Positions 8,553 to 17,578 of a stretch of 64,000 nucleotides of DNA are shown piece after piece (within the stretch, counting starts at the first letter, position 1; each line of letters opens with the position of its first letter). The DNA lies in contig NZ_FOZE01000002.1 of NCBI RefSeq assembly GCF_900113225.1, positions 1,860,001 through 1,924,000 on the forward strand. Direction: 5' to 3'. Origin of the DNA: Mitsuaria sp. PDC51. GTDB lineage: Bacteria > Pseudomonadota > Gammaproteobacteria > Burkholderiales > Burkholderiaceae_C. Made by a program: the position numbers and the translations under genes. The notes beneath the pieces are model-generated. The model ran no database searches. It was not told the DNA's origin and worked only from the letters and a program-made list of their open reading frames with translations.

Positions 8553-9133
8553 GCGACCGGGCCGTGATGGACATGATTGCCGAGTTGGTGCCGGCGGGGT
8601 CGCGGGTGCTGGACCTGGGCTGCGGCACCGGCGAGCTGCTGGCGCACCTGCAGGCCACCAAGGGCTGCACCGGCTACGGCGTGGAGTTGGACGACGCGAA
8701 CGTGCTGGCCTGCGCGCAGCGCGGCGTGAACGTGATCCAGCTCAACCTGGAGGAAGGGCTGGCGATCTTTGAGGACCAGAGCTTCGACGTCGTGCTGCAG
8801 CTGGAGACGCTGCAGAACCTGCGCAACACCGAGGCGATGCTGCGCGAGACCGCCCGCGTGGGCCGCATCGGCATCGTCAGCTTCCCCAACTTCGCGCACT
8901 GGCCCAACCGGCTGCAGGTGCTGTCGGGCCGCATGCCGGTGACCCGCGTGCTGCCCTACCAGTGGTACGACACGCCCAACATCCGCGTCGGCACCTACGC
9001 CGACTTCCATGTGCTGGCGCGCAAGTGCGGCCTGCGGGTGCTGGACAGCTTCGGCGTCCAGGACGGCCGCCAGGTCCGCGTGCTGCCCAACCTGATGGCC
9101 AGCATGGCGGTGTTCAAGTTCGACCGGGATTGA
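8549..9133 (+). CDS. metW: methionine biosynthesis protein MetW
   Basis: This 194-residue protein has the class I methyltransferase fold. The SAM-binding loop is [11 protein letters not shown] near residue 25, followed by YGVELDD and the family's [12 protein letters not shown] and [14 protein letters not shown] segments. MetW is the constant partner of MetX in proteobacteria. It is needed for methionine synthesis, probably by activating MetX rather than by methylating a metabolite. The gene starts inside the metX stop codon and is co-transcribed under the SAM-II riboswitch, so both proteins respond to the SAM level. Confidence 0.93.
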   Translation: MSDRAVMDMIAELVPAGSRVLDLGCGTGELLAHLQATKGCTGYGVELDDANVLACAQRGVNVIQLNLEEGLAIFEDQSFDVVLQLETLQNLRNTEAMLRETARVGRIGIVSFPNFAHWPNRLQVLSGRMPVTRVLPYQWYDTPNIRVGTYADFHVLARKCGLRVLDSFGVQDGRQVRVLPNLMASMAVFKFDRD

Positions 9134-9162
9134 GGACGGGCGCTCGCGTGCGACGGCGGGGG

Positions 9163-10149
9163 TCAGTCCTCGTAGCGTCCCAGCCGCACCATCGTCTGCC
9201 CGGCCACGCCGGCCCGCCGCGACGGCATGATCAGCACGCAGTCGTCGTGCGGCGTGAACCAGCGTCGCGCGCCGTCCTCGGCCAGCGGCGTGCCGGCCGC
9301 GGGAATGAGCTTCAGGTGATGCGTCGGCAGCAGGAAGCGGAAGTTGGGCGATGCCGCGGTCACGCCCTCGCCAACGCGCACCAGCCGCTGCCGCGCCGGC
9401 GTGGGCAGGCGCGGCGATGCCGCCATCCAGGCGTCGTCGATCATCCCCAGATGCCGCAGGAAGCGCAGCGTCACGTCGGTCGCCATCGTGGCGCTTGCCG
9501 GTTCCCAGTGCGCGCCGCACTCGACCAGCACCGCCTGCCGCGGACTCCGCGGATCCGAGAAGCCGCCGCGGTCGATCATCCGCAGCCCCGCCGCATGGCC
9601 GGTGTCGACCAGCAGCGTTTCCGGCTGCCCCAGCGCCCGGGCCAGCGGCACGCTCTTGTCGGTCATGCCGCAGATCGTCAGCGCCGGCGCGCCCGGCTCC
9701 TGCATCGAGTGCAGGTCCAGCAGCACGTCCGCCGCGTCCACGAAGGGCGCCAGCTCGCGCGCCCGGCGCAGCTCGACCGAGTCGCGCGGCCCGCGCAGCA
9801 CCGCCTCGTCCCAGACCCGGTTCATGTCCTCGTCGACGCAGCGTGACGCGAACGGCGCCAGCGCGTTGAAGCGCCCATGGGCCTCGACATTCGCGAAGGC
9901 CAGCACCAGCCGGCCGCGCAGCGGCTTCAGGGACCGACCCAGCAGCCCGTCCAGCGCGATCGCGCCGCAGAGCTCGTTGCCGTGCACCAGCGCCACCACC
10001 ATCGCCACCGGGCCCGGCCGGCCCGAGTCCAGCACGTGGACGAACGCCACGTCCGTGCCGGTACCGCGGCGCCAGCGCTCGAGGGGCGGCGGCTGCAGGC
10101 GCACTTCCGGGTTGAAGGCGGGGAAGGACTCGAGCATGGCTGGGGTCAT
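9163..10149 (-). CDS. succinylglutamate desuccinylase/aspartoacylase-family zinc deacylase
   Basis: A 328-residue member of the AstE/ASPA family of zinc amidohydrolases. The zinc site is seen as HGNE (His56, Glu59) and LDLHSM (His147). DEDMNRVWD at about 106-114 is the substrate-binding segment, and LVECGAHWE carries the catalytic glutamate. Such enzymes release an acyl group from an N-acyl amino acid. AstE itself would be expected in an arginine-succinyltransferase operon, which is absent here, so the substrate is open. It converges with metW, 29 bases away, and is divergent from the hydrolase gene at 10216. Confidence 0.88.
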   Translation of the reverse strand: MTPAMLESFPAFNPEVRLQPPPLERWRRGTGTDVAFVHVLDSGRPGPVAMVVALVHGNELCGAIALDGLLGRSLKPLRGRLVLAFANVEAHGRFNALAPFASRCVDEDMNRVWDEAVLRGPRDSVELRRARELAPFVDAADVLLDLHSMQEPGAPALTICGMTDKSVPLARALGQPETLLVDTGHAAGLRMIDRGGFSDPRSPRQAVLVECGAHWEPASATMATDVTLRFLRHLGMIDDAWMAASPRLPTPARQRLVRVGEGVTAASPNFRFLLPTHHLKLIPAAGTPLAEDGARRWFTPHDDCVLIMPSRRAGVAGQTMVRLGRYED

Positions 10150-10201
10150 CGTCGTCGGAACGGGGGGCGTCCCCGGCGGGAAGACTGGGCGCGGGCGATC
10201 C

Positions 10202-10207
10202 TACACT
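10202..10207 (+). promoter_or_regulatory. -10 element (TACACT) of the 10216 hydrolase gene
   Basis: TACACT ends eight bases before the ATG at 10216. A start about seven bases downstream would leave a leader of one or two bases. There is no Shine-Dalgarno sequence, so a leaderless mRNA is likely. Confidence 0.5.
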
Positions 10208-10215
10208 CCGGCCCC

Positions 10216-11064
10216 ATGAAGACTCTGACCGGCCATGACGGCCTCCCGCTGCACTGGCGGGAATGGGGCGCCGACCTGTCGCTGCCCACCCGCGGCACCG
10301 TGCTGATCGTGCACGGCCTGGGCGAGCACATCGGGCGCTACGAGGCTGTCGCCGGGCGCCTGAACGACTGGGGCTGGCATGCCGCCGGTTACGACCAGCG
10401 CGGCCACGGCGCCTCCGGCGGACCGCGCGGCGACATCCCCGCTCACGACAGCCTGCTGCGCGACCTGGCCGCCGCGATCGACGGCCTGCGCGCCGACGAC
10501 CGCAAGGGACGCGGCCCGCTGATCCTGCTGGGCCATTCGATGGGCGGCGCCGTCGCGGCCCGCTTCGTCGCCGGCGCGCTCGAGCAGGCGCCCTGGTCGC
10601 GCCCGGTCGACGGGCTGATCCTCAGTTCCCCGGCGCTCGACCCCGGCCTGTCGGCGTTCCAGCGCGGCCTGCTGGGCGCCACCCTGCCGCTGGTGCCGCA
10701 CCTGGCCGTGGGCAACGGCCTGAATCCGTCGTGGGTCTCGCGCAGCCCGGAGGTCGTCCAGGCCTACAAGGACGATCCGCTGGTCCACGACCGCATCACC
10801 CCGACGCTGGCGCGGATGATCGCCAGCTTCGGCCCCGACACCCTCCCGCTGGTGCCGCGCTGGACCACGCCGACGCTGCTGATGTGGGCCGGCGCCGACC
10901 GCTGCGTGGCCCCGGCGGGCAGCGCCGCCTTCGCCGCGGCCGCCGCCGCGGGCGGCGCGGTGCAGGCCGTCCCCTTCCCGGGCCTGGCGCACGAGATCTT
11001 CAACGAACCTGAGCGCGAACAGGTCTTCGCCCGGCTGCGCGCCTGGCTGGGCGCACGCTCCTAG
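10216..11064 (+). CDS. alpha/beta hydrolase, monoacylglycerol-lipase-like
   Basis: This 282-residue serine hydrolase has the monoacylglycerol lipase signature VHGLGEHIGRY around residue 35. It also has YDQRGHGASGG, the nucleophile elbow GHSMGG (serine near residue 112), the acid in WAGADRCVAP and the catalytic histidine in GLAHEIFNE. There is no signal peptide, so it acts in the cytoplasm, probably on lysophospholipids or monoglycerides. It has its own -10 element directly before the ATG. Its stop codon is part of a TAGAAT that is probably the -10 box of the next gene. Confidence 0.9.
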   Translation: MKTLTGHDGLPLHWREWGADLSLPTRGTVLIVHGLGEHIGRYEAVAGRLNDWGWHAAGYDQRGHGASGGPRGDIPAHDSLLRDLAAAIDGLRADDRKGRGPLILLGHSMGGAVAARFVAGALEQAPWSRPVDGLILSSPALDPGLSAFQRGLLGATLPLVPHLAVGNGLNPSWVSRSPEVVQAYKDDPLVHDRITPTLARMIASFGPDTLPLVPRWTTPTLLMWAGADRCVAPAGSAAFAAAAAAGGAVQAVPFPGLAHEIFNEPEREQVFARLRAWLGARS

Positions 11065-11067
11065 AAT
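11062..11067 (+). promoter_or_regulatory. -10 element (TAGAAT) of the M20 peptidase gene
   Basis: TAGAAT includes the TAG stop of the preceding hydrolase gene. The expected start near 11074 gives an 82-base leader before the ATG at 11156. Confidence 0.4.
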
Positions 11068-11155
11068 CGCCCGATTCACCCTTCCGCCCGGACCGGCCGC
11101 GACCGCGACCCCGGACCCAGCCACGGCGGCCCGACCGGCCGCGCAGGAGACCCGC

Positions 11156-12631
11156 ATGAACGCACGTGACCCGTCGTTGCCGCTGCAAGCCGATGAAATC
11201 AGCGCCCTGGGCGCCTTCGCCGAGAAGGTGTGGGACCAGGAGATCGTCCCCGCGCTGACCGACTACATCGCCATCCCGGCCAAGAGCCCAATGTTCGACG
11301 CCGACTGGCAGGCCAACGGCTACATCGACCGCGTCGTCCGCGACGCCGCCCAGTGGGTGGAAAGCAAGAAGATCCCCGGCCTGAAGCTGGAGGTCATCCG
11401 CCAGGAAGGCCGCACGCCGGTCATCTTCTTCGAGCTGCCGGCGACCAAGGCCGACAGCACCGACACCGTCGTCCTGTACGGCCACCTGGACAAGCAGCCG
11501 GAGTTCAACGGCTGGCGCGCCGACCTGGGCCCGTGGACGCCCAAGTACGAGGACGGCAAGCTCTACGGTCGCGGCGGCGCCGACGACGGCTACGCGATCT
11601 ACGCGTCGATCACCGCGCTGCTGGCGCTGGACCAGCAGGGCGTGCCGCGCCCGCGCTGCGTCGGCCTGATCGAGGCCTGCGAGGAATCGGGTTCCTACGA
11701 CCTGCCGGCCTACATCGACCTGCTCAAGCCGCGGCTGGGCAATGTCTCGCTGGTGGTCTGCCTGGACTCCGGCGCGGGCGACTACGACCGCCTGTGGATG
11801 ACCACCTCGCTGCGCGGCATGGTCTCCGGCGTGCTGAAGGTCGAGGTGCTGACCGAGGGCATCCACTCCGGCGACGCGTCGGGCGTGGTGCCCTCGTCCT
11901 TCCGCATCCTGCGCCAGGTGCTGGACCGGCTGGAGGACTCCAGGACCGGCCGCCTGCTGCCCGAGTCCTTCCACTGCGAAATCCCGGGCGTGCGCCACGA
12001 GCAGGCGCAGGCCACCGCCGCGATCCTGAAGGAAGAGGTCTACAAGCGCCTGCCCTGGGCCTGCGGCGCGGACGGCGGCCCGGTGCTGCCGGTGACGCAG
12101 GATCCGGTCGAGGTGCTGCTGAACCGCACCTGGCGCCCGACGCTGTCGGTCACCGGCGTGGACGGCTTCCCCGAACTGAAGAGCGCCGGCAATGTGCTGC
12201 GCCCGTACACCGCGTTCAAGCTGTCGCTGCGCCTCCCGCCGCTGATCGACGGCAACGAGGCCGCGCTCAAGCTCAAGGCGCTGCTCGAGGACAACGCGCC
12301 CTACAACGCCAAGGTCAGCTTCGTGCCGGACGGCCGCGCCGGCGCCTACGGCGCCACCGGCTGGAACACGCCGGAGCTGTCGCCGTGGCTGAGCCAGGCG
12401 CTGGACGAGGCCAGCCAGGCCCACTTCGGCCAGCCGGTCGGCTACATCGGCCAGGGCGGCACCATCCCGCTGATGAGCATGCTACAGAAGGGCTTCCCGG
12501 CCGCGCAGATGATGGTCTGCGGCGTGCTGGGCCCCAAGAGCAACGCCCACGGCCCCAACGAGTTCCTGCACGTGCCCTACGGCAAGCGCCTGACCGCCGC
12601 GGTGGCGCAGGTGATCGCCGCGCACCCCTGA
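11156..12631 (+). CDS. M20-family metallopeptidase
   Basis: A 491-residue dinuclear zinc peptidase of the M20 (carboxypeptidase G2/PepV/CNDP-like) family. YGHLDKQPE holds His110 and Asp112, GRGGADDGYA supplies the bridging Asp143, and EACEESGS has the catalytic base and ligand (Glu176/Glu177). The lid domain follows from about residue 225, and NAHGPNEFLHV near the end holds the last histidine ligand. HLDKQPE resembles the dipeptidase branch. No signal peptide is visible, so it is a cytoplasmic dipeptidase or aminoacyl hydrolase; the substrate is not defined. GGAG lies upstream of the ATG at 11156. Confidence 0.92.
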   Translation: MNARDPSLPLQADEISALGAFAEKVWDQEIVPALTDYIAIPAKSPMFDADWQANGYIDRVVRDAAQWVESKKIPGLKLEVIRQEGRTPVIFFELPATKADSTDTVVLYGHLDKQPEFNGWRADLGPWTPKYEDGKLYGRGGADDGYAIYASITALLALDQQGVPRPRCVGLIEACEESGSYDLPAYIDLLKPRLGNVSLVVCLDSGAGDYDRLWMTTSLRGMVSGVLKVEVLTEGIHSGDASGVVPSSFRILRQVLDRLEDSRTGRLLPESFHCEIPGVRHEQAQATAAILKEEVYKRLPWACGADGGPVLPVTQDPVEVLLNRTWRPTLSVTGVDGFPELKSAGNVLRPYTAFKLSLRLPPLIDGNEAALKLKALLEDNAPYNAKVSFVPDGRAGAYGATGWNTPELSPWLSQALDEASQAHFGQPVGYIGQGGTIPLMSMLQKGFPAAQMMVCGVLGPKSNAHGPNEFLHVPYGKRLTAAVAQVIAAHP

Positions 12632-12773
12632 CGACGGACGGGGGCGCCGAGGCGCTTCCCCCAGCGCGGCGGCCTGGCCGTCGCGCACCCTGAGGCCGGT
12701 CTCCGGCGCATCGCGAAGTCATAGAGAGGCGACCGACGCGGGAACCCCGCGGCAGTCGCCCGGAGGAGACGGG

Positions 12774-13820
12774 ATGGATCAGGTCAAGGCGATGCGGGTC
12801 TTCACCCGCGTGATCGACGAGGGCAGCCTCGCCGGCGCGGCGCGGGCCATGGACCTGGCGCCGGCCGTGGTCACGCGGCTGGTGGCCGACCTCGAGGAGC
12901 ACCTCGGCGCGCGGCTGCTCAACCGCACGACGCGGCGGCTGTCGCTGACCGATGTCGGCGAGGGCTACCTGGAGCGCTGCCGCCGCATCCTCAGCGACAT
13001 CGAGGAGGCCGAGGCGCTGGCCTCCGCCGCCACCAACGAGCCGCGCGGCAGCCTGCGCGTGCTGATGCCGCCGGCGATCGCGATCCACCAGCTGGCGCGC
13101 CACATGGCCCGCTTCCACGCGATGTACCCGCTGGTCAGCGTCGAGCTGGTCGCCCCCGGGCCGGTGGACACGCTGGACGAGAGCTTCGACATCACCGTCA
13201 TCTCGACGCGCAGCCCGCTGCAGGGCGACTTCATCGCCCGCAAGCTGGCGCGCACGGAAGTGATCATGTGCGCCTCGCCGGAGTACCTCGCGCGGCGCGG
13301 CCGGCCGCAGCATCCGTCCGAGCTCAAGCAGCACGACATCATGCTGCCGCCCATCCATGAGCTGTCGCGCGGCGTGACCTTCGAGCGTTGCGGTGCCGAC
13401 GGCCTCACCGCCGAGAGCTTCTTCGCGATCCCGTCGCGCCCGGTGATGACGACCTCGTCGGTGGACACCAAGTACGCCTGCGCGCTGCACGGGCTGGGCA
13501 TCGCGGGGCTGCCGTCCTTCGTCGTCGGCGACGCGCTGATGGAGGGCGCGCTCGAGCGCGTGCTGTCGCAGTGGCGCATCTACAGCTACCAGCTGTGGGC
13601 GGCGATGCCGACGCGCAAGTTCGTGCCGGCGCGCACCCGCGCGTTCATGGATTTCCTGGTCGAGATCTTCGGCGGCCGCGACGAGGATCCGTGGCTGGCC
13701 GCCGCGGGCTGCCCCAGCTACCTGGCGGCCCAGGAGCTCCTCGCGCTCCAGGCCGCCCGCGAGGCCAGGGCCGCCAAGGCGTCGGCCGCATCGGCATCGG
13801 CGCCGGCCGACGGCGACTGA
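12774..13820 (+). CDS. LysR-family transcriptional regulator
   Basis: A 348-residue regulator. The N-terminal winged helix-turn-helix (MRVFTRVIDEGSLAGAARAM to LLNRTTRRLSLTDVG) is the LysR type. From about residue 90 it has the periplasmic-binding-like effector domain. It belongs to the large subgroup with the NRTTRRLSLT motif found near oxidoreductase or efflux genes, but no divergent target gene is present: its upstream neighbour is a co-directional peptidase. The last 35 residues form an Ala-rich, charged tail beyond the usual LysR end. GGAGGAG precedes the ATG. Its stop directly abuts the stop of amgK. Confidence 0.92.
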   Translation: MDQVKAMRVFTRVIDEGSLAGAARAMDLAPAVVTRLVADLEEHLGARLLNRTTRRLSLTDVGEGYLERCRRILSDIEEAEALASAATNEPRGSLRVLMPPAIAIHQLARHMARFHAMYPLVSVELVAPGPVDTLDESFDITVISTRSPLQGDFIARKLARTEVIMCASPEYLARRGRPQHPSELKQHDIMLPPIHELSRGVTFERCGADGLTAESFFAIPSRPVMTTSSVDTKYACALHGLGIAGLPSFVVGDALMEGALERVLSQWRIYSYQLWAAMPTRKFVPARTRAFMDFLVEIFGGRDEDPWLAAAGCPSYLAAQELLALQAAREARAAKASAASASAPADGD

Positions 13821-14960
13821 TCAGCGCAGGCTGAAGCCGGTCTGGGTGTACTGCGGCTGCAGGTCCTCGATCAGGCGCAGCAGCGGCGACAGCTCGATGT
13901 AGCGGGTCGCCGTCTTGACCACGTAGGCATAGAAGCGGGGCAGGTCCTCGGCGTAATGCGGCTTGCCGTCGCGGTGCTTGAGCCGGCAGAAGATGCCCAT
14001 GATCTTCAGCTGCCGCTGCAGCACCGTCCATTCCAGGCACCGCCAGAACAGGCCGAAGTCCAGCGCCATCTCATGCGGGTCCTCGCCGCCGGGATCCAGG
14101 CCGAACAGCCCGGCGCGCCGGGCGCCTTCCCAGTAGCGCACCGCCCAGTCGAGCTCCTCGGCCTCGTCCCAGGAGATGAAGGCGTCTCGCAGCAGCGAGG
14201 CGATGTCGTAGGTGACGGGCCCCATCACCGCGTCCTGGAAGTCCAGGATGCCGGGCGATGCGAAGGCGCCGGTGCCTTCGCCGGAGGGGCAGACCATCAG
14301 GTTGCGCGGCATGTAGTCGCGGTGCATCGGCACGCGCGGCTGGGCCGCGATGTTGGCGGCGAGCAGGGCGACCGTCCGGTCCCAGTAGCCCTGCTGTTTC
14401 TCGTTCCACTGCTTGCCGTGGTGGGCCTGGACGCACCAGTCGACGAAGATCTGCAGCTCCCGGCGCACGAAGGCCTCGTCGAAGACGGGCAGCGCGCCCT
14501 CGGCGCGGGCCGACGCGCTGGTCTGCCAGCGCAGCAGGGCCTGGGTGGCGTCGCGCATCAGCTGCCGCGGCAGCGCCTCGTCGCCCGCGCGCTGCGCCTC
14601 GAGCAGCGCCGCGATGTAGGACTGGCGGCCCAGGTCCTCCATCACCGCGAATCCCTGCGCGACATCGTGGGCCACCACCCGCGGCACATGCAGGCCGCGT
14701 TCGGCCATCAGCGCGCCGACATGCAGGAAGGCGGCCAGCTGATTCGGGGTCGCGGGATCGTCCATGACGACCAGCGTGCCGCCGGCGCTCGTCGCCACGC
14801 GCAGGTAACGGCGGAAGCCGGCGTCGCTGCTGGCGACGGCGAGCGTCTCGAGCCGCAGGCCCAGCGGCTCGACCAGCGGCGCGATCCAGGCGTGGAAACG
14901 GGCGGCGCGGTCGGCGTCGGGCCAGGGCACGGGCGCGGCGGTCGGATCGGAAGCGGTCAT
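13821..14960 (-). CDS. amgK: anomeric N-acetylmuramate/N-acetylglucosamine kinase AmgK
   Basis: A 379-residue aminoglycoside-phosphotransferase-fold kinase. The catalytic loop is MHRDYMPRNLMV and the metal-binding loop GILDFQDAVMGP. AmgK phosphorylates MurNAc and GlcNAc at the anomeric carbon to feed wall sugars back into UDP-MurNAc. Identity rests on the fold plus its position divergent from lptD, the arrangement known from Pseudomonas. There its partner murU (the nucleotidyltransferase) follows directly; here the gene is followed by a convergent LysR gene and no murU is in the window. I prefer the ATG at 14960 over a TTG six bases upstream; no good Shine-Dalgarno sequence is visible. Confidence 0.82.
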   Translation of the reverse strand: MTASDPTAAPVPWPDADRAARFHAWIAPLVEPLGLRLETLAVASSDAGFRRYLRVATSAGGTLVVMDDPATPNQLAAFLHVGALMAERGLHVPRVVAHDVAQGFAVMEDLGRQSYIAALLEAQRAGDEALPRQLMRDATQALLRWQTSASARAEGALPVFDEAFVRRELQIFVDWCVQAHHGKQWNEKQQGYWDRTVALLAANIAAQPRVPMHRDYMPRNLMVCPSGEGTGAFASPGILDFQDAVMGPVTYDIASLLRDAFISWDEAEELDWAVRYWEGARRAGLFGLDPGGEDPHEMALDFGLFWRCLEWTVLQRQLKIMGIFCRLKHRDGKPHYAEDLPRFYAYVVKTATRYIELSPLLRLIEDLQPQYTQTGFSLR

Positions 14961-15083
14961 CGGCAAGGGCGCGGGCGCAGGGCCGGCGAGGCAGGGGCGG
15001 GAATCAGAAGGGCCGCTGCGCGAGCGGCCCCGGAGGACGGTGACAAGGCGCTTCGGCGGTCCTGCCGGCCGGCGAGCCTCGTG

Positions 15084-15096
15084 GATAATGATTCTA
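15084..15096. promoter_or_regulatory. overlapping divergent promoters of lptD and amgK
   Basis: GATAAT at 15084-15089 on the plus strand suits lptD, and TAGAAT on the minus strand (15096-15091) suits amgK. The two hexamers are one base apart and back to back. The predicted starts are about 15096 (plus) and 15084 (minus), 12 bases apart. The plus-strand sequence also begins GATAATGAT, identical to half of the Fur-box consensus. Confidence 0.55.
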
Positions 15097-15163
15097 CAAA
15101 CCCCGGGCAGCGCGGCGCGACCGACGCGCGGCCGCCTGACCTCTGCAAGACGCTGCCCGCCTG

Positions 15164-17578
15164 ATGCGCCCTCCGGTTTCCCGACCCCGTCCGATCTCCC
15201 TGGCCGCCGCCCTGGCGGTCGCGCTGCCCGCGGTCTCCGTGTCTACGGCGCAGGCGCAGGAGTCCGCCGGCCAGCCCTTGATCCTCAAGTCGGTCAAGCA
15301 GCTGCACCAGACCAAGCGCAAGGACGCCCGGCCCGCGATGGCGCTCAGCGCCGACCGCATCACCAGCGAGATGGACCAGACCTCGACCGCCGAGGGCGAC
15401 GTCCAGCTGCGCTACGGCGGCATGCTGCTGAAGTCGAAGACGCTGCGCTACGACTACCCGCAGGACCTGGCCACCGCCGAGGGCGAGGTGGAGCTCAGCC
15501 AGAACGGCGCGGTGCTGCGTGGTCCCAAGCTGGAGCTCTTCGTCGACAAGTTCGAAGGCCAGCTCGAGAGCCCGACCTACTTCTTCGCCGCCACCGGCGG
15601 CAGCGGCAGCGCCAAGGCCTTGCACTTCCTCGGTGACCAGCGCATGCGCGCCGACGAGGCGACCTACTCGACCTGCCCGGTGTCGGACAAGGGCGAGCAG
15701 GACCTGCAGGACGCCAAGGCCGGCAAGAAGGGCCAGCGCGACTGGGAGCTGGTCACCAGCAGCCTGAACCTGGACTTCGACGCGGGCGAGGGCGTGGCCA
15801 AGGACGCGGTGGTGCGCTTCCTGGGCGTGCCCATCCTGGCGGCGCCGTCGCTGAGCTTCCCGCTCGGCGACCAGCCCAAGTCCGGCCTGCTGCCGCCCAA
15901 CGTCAACATCGACAACCGCAGCGGCGTCGAGTACAGCCAGCCCTTCTACTGGAGCATCGCGCCCAACCGCGACGCGACCATCACGCCCTTCATCATGACG
16001 CGGCGCGGCCCCGGCGTGGACAGCCAGTTCCGCTACCTGGAGCCCGGTCATCGCGGCCAGATCGACTACGCGCTGCTGCCGCACGACCGCGTGACCGGCC
16101 GCTCGCGCTGGGACCTGCGCCTGAACGGCGACGGCGACATCACGCCCAACTGGACTTACAACGTCCACACCGAGCGTGTCTCCGACGACGACTACTGGAA
16201 GGACCTGCGCAGCCGCATGCTGTCCCAGACGCCGCGCCTGCTGTCGACGGACCTGCGCACGCAGCGCGACTTCAGCTTCAACTGGGGCGAGATGCAGACC
16301 TACGCGCGGGTGCAGAAGTGGCAGCCGCTGCAGGTCGCGCAGGTGGAGGACCAGTTCGCGTCGCCCTACCAGCGCTCGCCGCAGATCGGCGTGCGGCTGC
16401 AAACCGGGGCCGATGAATCGGTGCTGGCCGGCTACCTGCCCACCGGCCGTCGCGCGCGCCTGGAAGGCGGGCTGGAGGTCGAGTACAACCGCTTCGACCT
16501 GCCCGGCGGCGCGCTGAGTTCGCAGACCCAGACCGGCGAGCGCATGCACCTGCTGGGTCACGTCAGCCTGCCCTTCAGCGGTGCGGCCTGGTGGCTGATC
16601 CCCAAGCTGTCGGTCAATTCGGCCAGCTACAACCTGGACCAGCCCATCGACGCCACCGGCCGGCGCTCGATCGGCCGCACCATCCCGACCTTCAGCGTCG
16701 ACCACGGCTGGATCCTGGAGCGCAACACCTCGCTGTTCGGCCAGGCGATGCGCCAGACGCTCGAGCCGCGCCTGCTGTACGTGAACACGCCGTACCGGGA
16801 CCAGAGCCTGATCCCCAACTTCGACGCCGCGCCGCGCGACTACAACTTCGATTCGGTCTTCGCGGAGAACCAGTTCTCCGGCGTGGACCGCGTCAACGAC
16901 GCCAACATGCTGGCCTTCGGCGCCACCACGCGCTGGATCGAGGACGAGAAGGGCGAAGAACAGCTGCGCCTGGGCATGGTCCAGCGCTACCTGTTCCGCA
17001 ACCAGCGCATCACGCCGGATGGCACGCCGCAGACGCACCGCCTCTCGGACGTGGTGCTGCTAGCCTCGGCCCACCTGAACCAGGCCTGGTGGACCGACAG
17101 CACGCTGCAGCTGAACTCGTCCGACGGCAAGGTCGAGCGGACGGTGCTGCGGCTGCGCTACTCGCCGGGACCGTTCCGCACCGTCAGCGCGTCCTACCGG
17201 CTGGCGCGCGGCCAGAGCGAGCAGGTCGAGCTGGCCTGGCAGTGGCCGCTGTTCGGACCGGACCGCAAGTCGGTGGCGGGCGGACCGGGCTGCGCCGGCG
17301 CCTGGTACGGCGCCGGCCGCCTGCAGTACAGCATGCGGGACAAGCGCTTCACCGATTCCGTCATCGGCGCCGAATACGACTCGGGCTGCTGGATCCTGCG
17401 TGTCGGTGCCGAGCGCCAAGCCACCGGCCGCGCGGAAACCAATACCCGGCTGATCCTGCAGCTGGAGCTGGTCGGCCTGTCGCCGCTGGGCTCCAATGCC
17501 CTGAAGGTGTTGAGAGACAATATTCCGGGTTACCGGTCGCTCAGCTCCGAGCGGTCGGCTTTTGGCACTTATGACTGA
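15164..17578 (+). CDS. lptD: LPS-assembly outer-membrane protein LptD
   Basis: LptD is the outer-membrane barrel that, with LptE, inserts lipopolysaccharide into the outer leaflet. The 804-residue protein has a signal peptide ending near residue 31 (SVSTAQAQ). An N-terminal OstA/LptA-like jelly roll follows at about 55-200 (YGGMLLKSKTLRYDYPQDLATAEG), then a large barrel. Three cysteines stand out: STCPVS in the N-terminal domain, and GPGCAGAW and DSGCWILRV near the C-terminus. E. coli LptD uses two disulfides from four cysteines; here at most one interdomain bond can form. It is the first gene of lptD-surA-rsmA and overlaps surA. Its partner lptE lies at 32.5 kb. Confidence 0.95.
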   Translation: MRPPVSRPRPISLAAALAVALPAVSVSTAQAQESAGQPLILKSVKQLHQTKRKDARPAMALSADRITSEMDQTSTAEGDVQLRYGGMLLKSKTLRYDYPQDLATAEGEVELSQNGAVLRGPKLELFVDKFEGQLESPTYFFAATGGSGSAKALHFLGDQRMRADEATYSTCPVSDKGEQDLQDAKAGKKGQRDWELVTSSLNLDFDAGEGVAKDAVVRFLGVPILAAPSLSFPLGDQPKSGLLPPNVNIDNRSGVEYSQPFYWSIAPNRDATITPFIMTRRGPGVDSQFRYLEPGHRGQIDYALLPHDRVTGRSRWDLRLNGDGDITPNWTYNVHTERVSDDDYWKDLRSRMLSQTPRLLSTDLRTQRDFSFNWGEMQTYARVQKWQPLQVAQVEDQFASPYQRSPQIGVRLQTGADESVLAGYLPTGRRARLEGGLEVEYNRFDLPGGALSSQTQTGERMHLLGHVSLPFSGAAWWLIPKLSVNSASYNLDQPIDATGRRSIGRTIPTFSVDHGWILERNTSLFGQAMRQTLEPRLLYVNTPYRDQSLIPNFDAAPRDYNFDSVFAENQFSGVDRVNDANMLAFGATTRWIEDEKGEEQLRLGMVQRYLFRNQRITPDGTPQTHRLSDVVLLASAHLNQAWWTDSTLQLNSSDGKVERTVLRLRYSPGPFRTVSASYRLARGQSEQVELAWQWPLFGPDRKSVAGGPGCAGAWYGAGRLQYSMRDKRFTDSVIGAEYDSGCWILRVGAERQATGRAETNTRLILQLELVGLSPLGSNALKVLRDNIPGYRSLSSERSAFGTYD

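Noticed and set aside
13818-13823. TGATCA at the touching stops of the LysR gene and amgK as a regulatory palindrome
   Set aside because: Two convergent TGA stops placed end to end always spell TGATCA; nothing else around it suggests a site.
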